In this document: positions 1 to 8,519 of the stretch, piece after piece
Position numbering within the stretch: the stretch's first letter is position 1
How the letters are laid out: each line of letters begins with the position of its first letter
Assembly (NCBI RefSeq): GCF_029910235.1
Contig: NZ_CP112875.1
Location: 161,632 to 225,631 of the forward strand
Reading direction: 5' to 3'
Origin: Pseudanabaena galeata CCNP1313
GTDB taxonomy: Bacteria > Cyanobacteriota > Cyanobacteriia > Pseudanabaenales > Pseudanabaenaceae
Length of the DNA: 64,000 nucleotides
The notes under the pieces: model-generated
The model's database searches: none
What the model saw: only the letters and a program-made list of their open reading frames with translations
Told to the model about the DNA's origin: nothing
Position numbers and translations under genes: made by a program

Positions 1-1
1 A

Positions 2-415
2 AATCTTCATCCTTCTGCTGATAATCAGTTCCGTATTACCGATTGGACTTTTGATGTCGATAATTTATCAACTGATGATATTCAAGCCATCTCTTCCCAA
101 TGTCAGCAAATGGGTTGGAGTTTCACTTACAGCAATGTTCAATGTCATATCAAACCAATCCATCAAGATAAAGCTACTGGTTTGCTTTCGGTTCTAAACA
201 ACCATTTCCCTGAACTAAATTCGCAGCAAGTTCTAACCGTTGGCGATAGTCCCAATGATGAGGCGATGTTTAATCCTGATCTATTTCCCATCTCGGTCGG
301 GGTAGCAAATGTTCGCCATTATCAAGACAAAATGCTGCATTTACCCAAATACGTTACTCAAGCTTCTGAGTTTGCTGGTTTTTCTGAGTTGGCAAAATTA
401 TTACTGCAAACGTAA
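2..415 (+). CDS. HAD-superfamily hydrolase, 3' part only
   Basis: The frame is open from the window edge to a TAA at 413-415, so the 5' end lies outside the window. The visible C-terminal ~137 residues carry a lysine in the segment IKPIHQDKATGL and the motif GDSPNDEAMF. These match motifs III and IV of Cof/sucrose-phosphatase-type HAD phosphatases, where the acidic pair binds Mg2+. A soluble phosphatase acting on a small phosphorylated metabolite is the family expectation, but the substrate cannot be read from this piece. A first in-frame ATG at 110 is internal, because the protein-like frame continues upstream of it. The subfamily is uncertain. Confidence 0.75.
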   Translation, partial: NLHPSADNQFRITDWTFDVDNLSTDDIQAISSQCQQMGWSFTYSNVQCHIKPIHQDKATGLLSVLNNHFPELNSQQVLTVGDSPNDEAMFNPDLFPISVGVANVRHYQDKMLHLPKYVTQASEFAGFSELAKLLLQT

Positions 416-1124
416 ATAGCGGCGCGAAGCGCCGCCTCTTATTTTTTGGAAAGCAATTACAATTTAGCGATCGCCTCTCATTAATAACAACTGCACTAGT
501 TGTAAGGCTTCATAAATCGCCGCCACTATATACGACTAATCCGCCGCATTCAGCAAAGTGGAAAACCCTCGAAATATTATCAATACTGAAATCACGCATG
601 GCTCCAAAATAGTGTCCCAGATGACAGTTTTGTGACTTGCCAGCAAAATTCAGGCAGAGGTTACTAAAATTTTGATCTTTTATAGATCAGATCTAGAGCG
701 ATCGCTGTATGCTTAAATTGCAGTTTTTTATCTACAGGAGATTACTTAGTTAGTTTTCCCCTTCAAACACAAAAAAGCCAGTGACTTCCACCTCACCAGC
801 TTTCTTGTAAACCCGAAGGTTTTTAAATTTAATATCCAGGAATGGACAGATGTTGCTTTTAGACGGGCAATTTTGTTCAGCGCTTTCTTATATCTTAACG
901 CAAGATATAAGTTTAGCAACAGTTTTTGCTGCAAATTTTTAAAATTTTTTGCAAAAACCAATAATTGATTATTGAACTGAATTCAAAAAGTCTGTTTATT
1001 TCCTGATTGAAATCGCTACAAACCTTACAATCAGGACAATCTAGATGTTTTTAATTTTGCAACTCTTGCAGGCGCAGATCTTTGTTGAGATCTCCCTTAG
1101 CAAGCTCATCGGAGGTCAAAAATA
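416..1124. other. Intergenic region upstream of rep; possible origin region
   Basis: About 700 bases lie between the HAD gene and rep. A GC-rich hairpin (419-435, arms GCGGCGC and GCGCCGC around GAA) follows the HAD stop and could act as its terminator. It is also the core of a dispersed palindrome family. Further on the DNA is AT-rich, and AGATCT occurs twice (1076-1081 and 1088-1093) just before the rep ribosome binding site. No iterons were recognised by eye. Its place before a plasmid-type rep gene makes it the natural place to look for the replication origin and any antisense control RNA, but nothing in the sequence proves this. The 71-codon minus-strand frame at 746-961 has no recognisable features. 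Confidence 0.35.
419..435. terminator. GC-rich hairpin after the HAD gene
   Basis: Seven-base arms GCGGCGC and GCGCCGC flank a GAA loop, starting 4 nt after the TAA stop, with a T-rich tract shortly after. It fits a rho-independent terminator for the HAD gene. It equally matches the core of longer palindromes seen near 42566 and 52981, so it may be a decayed repeat that has taken on this role. Confidence 0.45.
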
Positions 1125-4100
1125 ATGATCTCCCTAAATAACCAGTATTCTTCCCGAAAGTTTTCACCAACTAAATCAAATAATCCTTGCCCGATCTGCG
1201 ATGACATCACAGGAAAATGTCGAACTGCTTCGGATAATCAAGATTTTGTTCTGTGTATGACTCATCCCAGTGATGCCGATCTGCCTGATTGGAAATACCT
1301 GGGCGAAACAAATGGCAGTTACTTTGCGGGTAAGTATGTTAGAAAGCGCCCCGAATCTGAGTCGGATCGTCAAGAGCGTCGCGATCGCAATTTAAGACTG
1401 CGGATGACTCAGCAAAGGGCAAAACGGGATGGTTTGGCTAATTTGCCTGATGCTGCCCAACGAGATCGCCTCTATCAAAATTATTTGCAGAAACTTGATT
1501 TAAACAGTTTAGATAAGGCTGATTTAGAAAGTCGTGGCTTATCTGAGCTAGAAATTCAATATTTAGGTGCTAAATCAACTAATTCTGGCTATATTCTGCC
1601 AATTAAGAATCCTGATGGCAAAATTCTCGGCTTCCAAATCCGTTTACGCTATGCTAATTCAGGACGCTATCGTTGGCATAAGCCTTTTGGGATATCGGCG
1701 CAACAACAAAATGGTGAGTTGCCTCTGGCTTTTCATGGTGATATTCAGGTTGATTGTCAGCGTGTGGTCTTGGTTGAAGGGACAGGAGTTAAGCCCTATC
1801 TTGCTTCTAAGTTACGTGGTTGTGTAGCGATTGGTGCTTCGGGCGGTCAGTTTGTAGCTAGTAAAGAAACTTTACAAACTTACTTTGACGAAATTGGGGC
1901 TAATCCTGAATTGACTCGGTTGGAATATGCGATCGATGCGGGGGATATTGCTAATCCGTCCGTGATGCGCCGCCATGAGAAAAATCTCGATTTTCTGGCT
2001 GACCTTGGCTATACCATTGATGTTCTTTGGTGGGGTCAGGTTTCTAAAACTGATGATGATATTGATGAGTTGTCTAGTGGGGCATCGATTCAGCTTTTGA
2101 CGGTTGAGCAGTTTTTCCAAATTGCTAATTACCAGCCCAAACCTAAGTTTTCGCCTCTCCAATGGTTGAAAGATAAGCTTTTCCCCAAGAAAACTGCTAA
2201 GGGTTTTACTAATAAATCTGACAACCCAAAGCGATCGCTTCAACCCGTCCTACCCCAATTTGTATATGAGGCAGGCGCAAGACTTAAAACTTGGCGCGAT
2301 TCATTATTAACTCACAAACATATCCTTGATGCTTCAGCGACTGGTACGGGCAAAAGTTATGATGCGGGGCGTTTGCGTCCTGAGTTATTTGATGATGTTG
2401 AGCGGATCATCTATATATCTAATGATTCGCGTAATGTTACTACTCCCACTTTGCAGGATTGGGAGATTTTGCCTGCGCGTCATAATGGCTTGACTAATAA
2501 ATCGGGTAAGTTGCGCCGTGCTAAGTCGGGTGAGTCTGTGCATACTCAGGCAAATTGCTCTCGGACTGGCGCGATCGCGGCTTTGCGGGATAAGGCAATT
2601 ACTGATACAAAAGTCATTTGTGAAACTTGTCCTTTACTCAATGCTTGCCGTGGTTCTTCGGGTGATGGTTTTGGCTTTAAACATGAACGGGCGATCACGT
2701 TTAATTCTAAGATTTTGCGATCGCATCCTGCGAGTTTGCCTAGTCCTACTGAGTTTGATTATTCAAAAACTTTGCTTGTCTGGGAGGAGGTTTCGGAAAG
2801 TTTGACCACGATGCGTCAAATCTCGGTTAGTCGTGAGGATGTGGATCAGGCGATCGCTTTGCTAACTCGTTCTCATCTTGACCATAAGCAGCAAATTATT
2901 GATGTGCTGAATAAATTGCATAGGTTGTTGGGTGATAAGTCTTACTACGGGCTGGATTTTCATGGGATTAAATCGGCTATTCCTGAAGTTATTGATACGA
3001 CTTTGCTGGCGGAGTTGCTGAAACCAGACCTATCAATTCTCGATACGGTTGATGGAATTGCCGATTCTGAGTTTGAAAATGCTAAGGGCAAGGATAAGCA
3101 GGAGTTGGCTAAGCTTCATGCTTTGCTCAAACGAGAAACTACTTTCCATTCTGATGAAATTAGGCAAAAGATTGACCGTGAGGTTTTGAAGCAATGGCTA
3201 GTAGAGTTTTTGGATATTCTCTCTGGGGCTATTTCCCACGGCGATTTACATATTCAATATGAGAAGTTGACGGTTTCTTTGGCTGATTCGCGTTTGCGTG
3301 ATATTGCTCACAAGTCGTCAGCTAATCTTTATCTGGATGCCACAATGGATGTTACAGATCTGCAAATGCGTCTCGATACTCCTGTCCATACGATTAAGCA
3401 ATCGGGTGATTTGGTGATGCCGAAGATTTTTCAGGTTAATAATCTGGGGCGTTTGGGAATGCAGCGTCGTGAGGAGAAGACGGCGAAGGTTGAGGCGATT
3501 ATTGCTCATCTTACTAATCTTGATCCCACTACTAGGGTGATTGATTTTAAAAAGTTTGCCAAAAGTCAAGATGGTTTCTGGTTCCGTGATTCCCGTGGCT
3601 CTAATGATTTTAAATCTGCCAAAACTTTTGTGATTGTGGGTACTCCTTGCGCCAATATTGCGATGCTGCGTGCTGACTATGTAGCAATGACAGGATTACA
3701 CCCAGTTGATAAAGATCCTGATTTTGCGACGTTTGTCGATCGCCATATTCTGGCTACGGTTATGCAGTGTTTTGGTAGGAAGGCGGGCGATCGCTTTCAG
3801 GATGGTGATGTTATTTACTTTTTGTCGGATTTTAATCTGGGTGATATGCCCCATACGCTTATTAAATCTGGTGATATCACTGCCGATGCGATGTCTAATT
3901 TGGAGCTTTTGCAACTCAAGGTGGCTCAGGTGATTAATGCTGTTGCGGATGGTGGTTTTGATTTGCTGAATGCGTCAGAACGCCAATTATGTCAGTATTT
4001 CGGGATTAAGCGTGGAATGCTCCGTTATCATTTTGATTGGATCAAACCGTTATTAGATTCTCTATATAACCAATTGATCCATAGTTTTAATGAAAATCTG

Positions 4101-4328
4101 GTTTTGCTTACTGATTCTAATGATCTGGCGATCGTTGATCTTTGGGTTGGTACAACTGAGTTGTTTTTGGCTGAAGAGATCCCGATAAAGGAGACTTTGG
4201 CTGGCATTTTTGAGTTTTTTGTGGAACATATTCCAAACTATTTACATAGTCATGTTCTGGCAAGACTTTCAACTGATTCTCGTCATAAGTTATTCTCGAC
4301 TTTGGTTGTTTTAGCGATTAATGAGTAA
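1125..4328 (+). CDS. Plasmid replication protein, CyRepA1-like (primase/helicase type)
   Basis: A 1067-residue protein with the layout I associate with cyanobacterial CyRepA1/DUF3854 replication proteins. An N-terminal zinc-binding-like cluster (C22, C25, C32, C44, H47) is followed by a TOPRIM/DUF3854-like segment (VVLVEGTGVKP, about residue 212, then AIDAGD). A helicase-like half has Walker A ATGTGKS at 405-411, a WEEV Walker-B-like segment, and a late FGRKAGDR segment like helicase motif VI. The expected role is priming and unwinding at the plasmid origin. The ATG is set by a good GGAGG (1111-1115) nine bases upstream. It stands alone, with parAB 3.4 kb downstream past an IS. The family call is from memory of domain order; an integrated copy on a chromosome cannot be excluded. 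Confidence 0.75.
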   Translation: MISLNNQYSSRKFSPTKSNNPCPICDDITGKCRTASDNQDFVLCMTHPSDADLPDWKYLGETNGSYFAGKYVRKRPESESDRQERRDRNLRLRMTQQRAKRDGLANLPDAAQRDRLYQNYLQKLDLNSLDKADLESRGLSELEIQYLGAKSTNSGYILPIKNPDGKILGFQIRLRYANSGRYRWHKPFGISAQQQNGELPLAFHGDIQVDCQRVVLVEGTGVKPYLASKLRGCVAIGASGGQFVASKETLQTYFDEIGANPELTRLEYAIDAGDIANPSVMRRHEKNLDFLADLGYTIDVLWWGQVSKTDDDIDELSSGASIQLLTVEQFFQIANYQPKPKFSPLQWLKDKLFPKKTAKGFTNKSDNPKRSLQPVLPQFVYEAGARLKTWRDSLLTHKHILDASATGTGKSYDAGRLRPELFDDVERIIYISNDSRNVTTPTLQDWEILPARHNGLTNKSGKLRRAKSGESVHTQANCSRTGAIAALRDKAITDTKVICETCPLLNACRGSSGDGFGFKHERAITFNSKILRSHPASLPSPTEFDYSKTLLVWEEVSESLTTMRQISVSREDVDQAIALLTRSHLDHKQQIIDVLNKLHRLLGDKSYYGLDFHGIKSAIPEVIDTTLLAELLKPDLSILDTVDGIADSEFENAKGKDKQELAKLHALLKRETTFHSDEIRQKIDREVLKQWLVEFLDILSGAISHGDLHIQYEKLTVSLADSRLRDIAHKSSANLYLDATMDVTDLQMRLDTPVHTIKQSGDLVMPKIFQVNNLGRLGMQRREEKTAKVEAIIAHLTNLDPTTRVIDFKKFAKSQDGFWFRDSRGSNDFKSAKTFVIVGTPCANIAMLRADYVAMTGLHPVDKDPDFATFVDRHILATVMQCFGRKAGDRFQDGDVIYFLSDFNLGDMPHTLIKSGDITADAMSNLELLQLKVAQVINAVADGGFDLLNASERQLCQYFGIKRGMLRYHFDWIKPLLDSLYNQLIHSFNENLVLLTDSNDLAIVDLWVGTTELFLAEEIPIKETLAGIFEFFVEHIPNYLHSHVLARLSTDSRHKLFSTLVVLAINE

Positions 4329-4329
4329 T

Positions 4330-4423
4330 GGCATTGGTCAGCTAATCGGAGATAAGTGCTGAAACGTCCACTTCGTGACAATAACAAAGGCGCAAATACG
4401 TCGCGCTTTAACTGTCCAGTGCC
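4330..4423. repeat. Short MITE-like element, copy 1
   Basis: A 94-bp element that starts right after the rep stop, bounded by near-matching terminal inverted repeats (GGCATTGGTCAG and the complement of CTGTCCAGTGCC). A second copy lies in opposite orientation at 36978-37074, sharing the ends and the internal words AAATACG, TTTAACTGTCCAGTGCC and GCTGAAACGTCCA. There is no coding capacity, and no clear target duplication was seen. Confidence 0.65.
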
Positions 4424-4470
4424 CTTTGCCTAGTTGTTTTGCTGATACATTCTATCTATATAGCCTAATC

Positions 4471-5477
4471 TAACGTCAGTTCGACGGAGTAGACAAAAGC
4501 AAAAGAAAAGCTGAGACTAGGTTTGACAAACTAAAAGCCTCAGCAATATGAACAGTATCGTATCGCACTTGGATATCACGCGAATCTTCTGTGAAGTGGA
4601 TGATTACTGCGAAAGCTTTGAAAAACACTGGCAAGAGCAACCAATGTTGCCATCAATGCAGGGAGAAAGGAAAAGTCGCTCAAGAATGAGGTTGAGTGAA
4701 GTGATGACCATCGCGATCGCCTTTCATGGGTCAGGATACAAGACCTTCAAAGACTTCTATACCCTAACTGTAATACCGTTTTGGCGGAAAGCTTTTCCCC
4801 ACTTGGTAAGCTACACCCGCTTTGTGGAGCTAATGCCTTGGACAATGATGTTGTTATGTTGCTTTCTGCATACCCGCAAAGGCGAAGTGACAGGAATATC
4901 ATTCATCGACTCCACACCGATCAATGTCTGTGTACCATGCCGTGCCCATGCCCATAAAGTATTCAAAGGTATGGTCAATTGGGGCAAAAACTCAGTGGGA
5001 TGGCACTTTGGCTTCAAGCTACATTTGATTATCAACGACAAAGGGGAATTGCTTGCCTTCAAGCTCACACCAGCCAATGTTGATGACCGACAACCTGTGC
5101 CTGAGATGGCTCAAGACCTCTTTGGTCAATTGTTTGGTGACCGTGGTTATATCTCCCAAAAGTTGTTTGAGAAGCTCTATGAACAAGGTTTACAACTGAT
5201 TACTAAGCGCAAGAAAAATATGAAAAACTGTTTGGTCAAGTTGATTGATAAGATTTTGCTGCGTAAGCGCGCAATTATTGAGTCCGTCAATGATCAACTC
5301 AAAAACATTTCTCAGATTGAGCATTCAAGACATCGCAGTTTTTTTAATTTTCTTGTCAACCTTTTAGCTGGGTTGGTTGCTTATACATATCGAGAGACTA
5401 AACCTGCTTTAGATCTTCTCTTCAAAGGCTTACCTGCTCTTCCTCCTGCCATCTTTTAGTTCGTCGAACTCACGTTA
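4471..5477 (+). mobile_element. IS982-family insertion sequence, apparently intact
   Basis: About 1007 bp bounded by imperfect inverted repeats: the left end starts TAACGTCAGTTCGACG, and the complement of the right end starts TAACGTGAGTTCGACG. The size and single transposase fit the IS982 family. No target duplication was recognised by eye. A deleted relative, with the same right end and part of the same coding region, lies at 35396-35516, so this IS type has been active here more than once. Confidence 0.8.
4548..5459 (+). CDS. IS982-family transposase
   Basis: A 303-residue DDE transposase. The three acidic positions are visible in FIDSTPI, FGDRGYIS and AIIESVNDQLK, with the typical GFKLHLIIN stretch between the first two. 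The N-terminal segment FCEVDDYCESF resembles the conserved start of IS982 transposases. Length is normal for the family and the frame is uninterrupted, so the element may still be able to move. It starts at an ATG inside the left end of the IS and stops 18 nt before the right inverted repeat ends. It catalyses cut-and-paste or copy transposition of its own element only. Confidence 0.88.
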   Translation: MNSIVSHLDITRIFCEVDDYCESFEKHWQEQPMLPSMQGERKSRSRMRLSEVMTIAIAFHGSGYKTFKDFYTLTVIPFWRKAFPHLVSYTRFVELMPWTMMLLCCFLHTRKGEVTGISFIDSTPINVCVPCRAHAHKVFKGMVNWGKNSVGWHFGFKLHLIINDKGELLAFKLTPANVDDRQPVPEMAQDLFGQLFGDRGYISQKLFEKLYEQGLQLITKRKKNMKNCLVKLIDKILLRKRAIIESVNDQLKNISQIEHSRHRSFFNFLVNLLAGLVAYTYRETKPALDLLFKGLPALPPAIF

Positions 5478-5491
5478 ATCTATGCGATCGC

Positions 5492-7369
5492 TTAAATTCC
5501 CTTGCGCTTAGCTAATTCCATGAGCTTACGTTTACGCGTATTTACTTCAACTAATTGATTTCTATAGGTGAGCCATTCCTTTTCCTGTTTTAAACCTCGA
5601 TATCCATTGCGTACTTGTTCTAGCCACTCGATCGCCTGTTCGTAATCATCGGATTTGCCTCGAGTAATAATATCCTCAGCTAGAGACTTCGCTTTTGTGA
5701 TGACCCATTGCGGATTAGAACTAATCACTGCTTTCATGACCCGCAATCTATCGTAAGTTCGGCAATAGCTAGTATTAGCGATCTCGATCGCCTGATCAAA
5801 TAGTTCCTCTTCTAAAAAGATAGCTACCTTGGCTTCACAGGTCGCAAAGGAATCTAGTTGTAATAAATATTGTAGTAAGTTATCTTTAGTCGAGTTCCAT
5901 TTATTCTTAGTTAAATCGCGAATTTGATGATAATCCGCAAGAGAAGGGGTTAGTTTAAAGGCAATGATTTTAGCATTGAGCAGAGTCCCTGATTCTCCTA
6001 AACGCTCTGCTAATTGAGCTGTCCAATCTGCAAGTTCTTTTGAGCGATAACGTTTAGCCTCGGTCTCTTGTAATTGCAATCCCTTATTGGCAATATATAA
6101 AGCCTGTTTTTCAAACCCATGCTCTAATAATTTCTGAGCTATTTCAAAAGCATCATTTTCATCCCGTACATTTTCTGCAGATGCGATCGCTTCATTATGT
6201 CGGTCTAACTTAAGCAACATAATTACATAGTCTGTAAAGAAGTCTTCATCTTTAGCAAGATTGAGGTATTCATCAAAACGCTCTTGGGATTGCAAAATTT
6301 TGAGTCGAATTCTTCCTAATGGACGTAAATCTGTTTCGTGAACATATGCATTGGCTCCCTTTTGAATAGTCGTCCTTTTCCTTTGGGATTGAGTTGAGAT
6401 TTGTACGGCTGGATGATTAATAATTTCAGACTTTTCTTTACCTTGCAGGACTGCTTGTAAATAGGGATCGTCCCAACCTTGTATCAAGGCGGCGAGGCTA
6501 AAGTCAAGTTCAGCACAGAGAACATCTTGTGTGCCTTCGATTTCTGTAACCCACTTTTGCCGATCCTTGACAGAAAAATCTGTCCAGAGAATCGCCTCAG
6601 CCATTTCCAAATCGAGATGATAAACCAAGTCAGAAACATCACCCAAATAGTTTTCTATTTCTTCTGTATAGTTACATAGCTCTTCCGCGATCGCATACAA
6701 CATCACAAAAGCACGAAAACTATCGCCAGCCTCTAGAAATACTTTGGCTTTTTCGATCTCTTCATAAATGATGTCCGTGAAAGGATCATCTTCATCGTAA
6801 TAACTATGCTCATAATTGCGTAAAGAACTTTGTAATGAATAGGATAGTTGCCGACGAAAAGGTGATCTGTCAATTTCGGGATGTTGAGTTTCTGTTTTAC
6901 TAGTTTTTTTATTCGTCTTACTAGCTTTAGATTTACTCTCTTTAATATTGGTTAAAAGTTGGATCTGAATATCAATGAGATCGACTAAATCAGGTGATTG
7001 AGCAGTAAGGTTATGCAAAAGTTTACGGGTTTGTTCTAGATCTAGCTTTTCTAACATTTCGTCTAAACTAGGACGCTCTTCAATTTGTGGTCGCTCCATA
7101 CCTACTAATAGAACTGCCACAATATGCTTACACCAACCACCAAAATCGTAAGGGCATGAACACTTTGCTGTTTGAATACCGCGATCGCTAAAGCCAATGC
7201 TCACTCGATAGTAAGTACTCCCTGCCACTGAAGCCTGCAAAATTTGATCTCGCAAGAATAAATCACGCACTGCCTGCGATCGCGCGTATTCTTTACCACG
7301 CTCAAAAGATTTATCGCTTGCATTTTGGCGAATCAGGGATTCACTGATCTTTAGTACAGGCATATGCAA
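5492..7369 (-). CDS. SWIM zinc-finger domain protein
   Basis: A 625-residue protein with a SWIM-type zinc finger near its N terminus: C70, C72, C80 and H82 in the CxC-x7-CxH arrangement (CSCPYDFGGWCKHIV). SWIM fingers bind DNA or proteins. In bacteria they often sit in large helical proteins of unknown function, sometimes near SNF2 helicases. The rest has a basic, low-complexity stretch around 140-165 and then a long helical region resembling TPR/HEAT-like repeats, with no catalytic motif that I recognise. M1 and M3 are both possible starts. It is divergent from parA, sharing a ~400-base upstream region. A link to the helicase-rich island downstream is possible but unproven. Confidence 0.75.
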   Translation of the reverse strand: MHMPVLKISESLIRQNASDKSFERGKEYARSQAVRDLFLRDQILQASVAGSTYYRVSIGFSDRGIQTAKCSCPYDFGGWCKHIVAVLLVGMERPQIEERPSLDEMLEKLDLEQTRKLLHNLTAQSPDLVDLIDIQIQLLTNIKESKSKASKTNKKTSKTETQHPEIDRSPFRRQLSYSLQSSLRNYEHSYYDEDDPFTDIIYEEIEKAKVFLEAGDSFRAFVMLYAIAEELCNYTEEIENYLGDVSDLVYHLDLEMAEAILWTDFSVKDRQKWVTEIEGTQDVLCAELDFSLAALIQGWDDPYLQAVLQGKEKSEIINHPAVQISTQSQRKRTTIQKGANAYVHETDLRPLGRIRLKILQSQERFDEYLNLAKDEDFFTDYVIMLLKLDRHNEAIASAENVRDENDAFEIAQKLLEHGFEKQALYIANKGLQLQETEAKRYRSKELADWTAQLAERLGESGTLLNAKIIAFKLTPSLADYHQIRDLTKNKWNSTKDNLLQYLLQLDSFATCEAKVAIFLEEELFDQAIEIANTSYCRTYDRLRVMKAVISSNPQWVITKAKSLAEDIITRGKSDDYEQAIEWLEQVRNGYRGLKQEKEWLTYRNQLVEVNTRKRKLMELAKRKGI

Positions 7370-7547
7370 CTCATGACGTTTGTTATCGTGATTTTACTAT
7401 GAGATTGGCGATAACCATTACTTCTAGTAACTAATTAAACTTTCCGACTTCTTTTGTTCTTTAATTCTGCTCTCGACTGCATTTTAAAGATAGACAATCA
7501 GGATTTATTTATCTCTGTCTTACCTAAATTTTAATGTTTGAGGTAAC

Positions 7548-7569
7548 TGACGGATAACGTTAACCGTCA
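7548..7569. promoter_or_regulatory. parS: Candidate parS / partition site 1
   Basis: A 22-nt near-perfect palindrome with outer arms TGACGG and CCGTCA around the centre TAACGTTA. Only one base pair is not symmetric. The same 22-mer with one changed base recurs inside parB at 9006-9027. A repeated palindrome upstream of parA and within the parAB operon is what a ParB-binding centromere looks like. It is not the classic chromosomal parS consensus, as expected for a plasmid system. Confidence 0.6.
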
Positions 7570-7733
7570 AATCAGAAATTGACATAAAATGCTTATAAAT
7601 AGTCGATTTAATAATCACAAATTAATCTATATCAACGCAAGAGATAGCTAGGACATAAAACTTAAATTGCTATATGACTATTGAATCTATTTTAAAAGCC
7701 GCACTGTTTATAAAAAAATTACAAACATAAGTT

Positions 7734-7748
7734 ACACTTCTTAAGTGT
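7734..7748. promoter_or_regulatory. Small inverted repeat before parA, possible operator
   Basis: ACACTT and AAGTGT face each other across three bases, 18 nt before the GTG start of parA. Its position would suit autoregulation of the par operon, but such short repeats also arise by chance in AT-rich DNA. Confidence 0.25.
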
Positions 7749-7766
7749 TGTTTACCAAGATATCCT

Positions 7767-8519
7767 GTGACCAAGATTATTGCCCTGTTTAATCAATCTG
7801 GTGGGGTTGGCAAAACCAGTCTAACCATGAATCTGGGATACCAACTTGCCCAACGCGATCTCAAAGTCCTGCTCGTTGATATGGACCCGCAATCATCATT
7901 AACATCATTCCTAGGGCTCGATATCTACCAGCTAGATAAGACTATTTACCAGTCTATTACTCAGTACGAGAGCTTACCAATCCACCACAATATTCATGGC
8001 ATGGATTTAGTCCCATCCAACATTCAGTTGAGTGCTGCCGAGATGGAATTGGTCTTAGCTGAATTTCGAGAAGTGCGTCTCAAAGATGCGATCGCTACAG
8101 TTCAAGAACAATATGATTTCATTCTGATCGACTGTCCTCCCAGTCTCGCTATCCTTAGCTATATCAGCCTGATTGCGGCAACCCATGTGTTAGTCCCAAT
8201 TCAAACCCATTATAAAAGTCTAGTTGGTTGTAACTTATTACTAGAAACCGTTGCTCGTGTCCGCCAAAGGGCTAACCGTAACCTTAAAGTTGCAGGCTTT
8301 ATTCCAACTATGCACGAAGGACAAACCCTGCAAGCAAAAACTAGCCTTAGTACTATTCAGACCCAATTATCATCAATTGCTATCGTCTATCCTCCCATCC
8401 CAAGGACGATCGCCTTTCCTGACTCGGCTCAAATGCATGAACCTTTAGGATTACATTCCCCAAAACACCCAGTTATCGATATCTTAAATCAAATTACAGA
8501 TTCATTGGAGACAATTTAA
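7767..8519 (+). CDS. parA: ParA-family partition ATPase
   Basis: A 250-residue P-loop ATPase of the ParA/MinD type. The N-terminal FNQSGGVGKTS is the Walker A region, with the catalytic-loop lysine K16. The motif LVDMDPQSSLTSFLG and a Walker B FILIDCPPS near residue 118 complete the family signature. The signature lysine of the deviant Walker A (first K of KGGxGKT) is replaced by S11, a form I recall from other cyanobacterial ParA-like proteins. It starts with GTG, and its stop overlaps the parB start by one base (TAATG), so the two are translationally coupled. It should form ATP-dependent gradients on nucleoid DNA that separate sister plasmids through ParB bound at parS. Confidence 0.9.
   Translation: MTKIIALFNQSGGVGKTSLTMNLGYQLAQRDLKVLLVDMDPQSSLTSFLGLDIYQLDKTIYQSITQYESLPIHHNIHGMDLVPSNIQLSAAEMELVLAEFREVRLKDAIATVQEQYDFILIDCPPSLAILSYISLIAATHVLVPIQTHYKSLVGCNLLLETVARVRQRANRNLKVAGFIPTMHEGQTLQAKTSLSTIQTQLSSIAIVYPPIPRTIAFPDSAQMHEPLGLHSPKHPVIDILNQITDSLETI

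Larger units (their letters stand above)
7370..7766. other. Divergent intergenic region between the SWIM gene and parA
   Basis: An AT-rich 397-base region holding the upstream candidate parS palindrome (7548-7569) and a small inverted repeat just before parA (7734-7748). It should contain promoters for both flanking genes. I could not place convincing -10/-35 pairs. Confidence 0.5.

Noticed and set aside
746..961. 71-codon minus-strand frame upstream of rep
   Set aside because: Basic and AT-driven composition, no ribosome binding site, no recognisable motif.
8251..8448. Second frame inside parA
   Set aside because: Entirely within parA, no family features; the parA frame has all conserved motifs.
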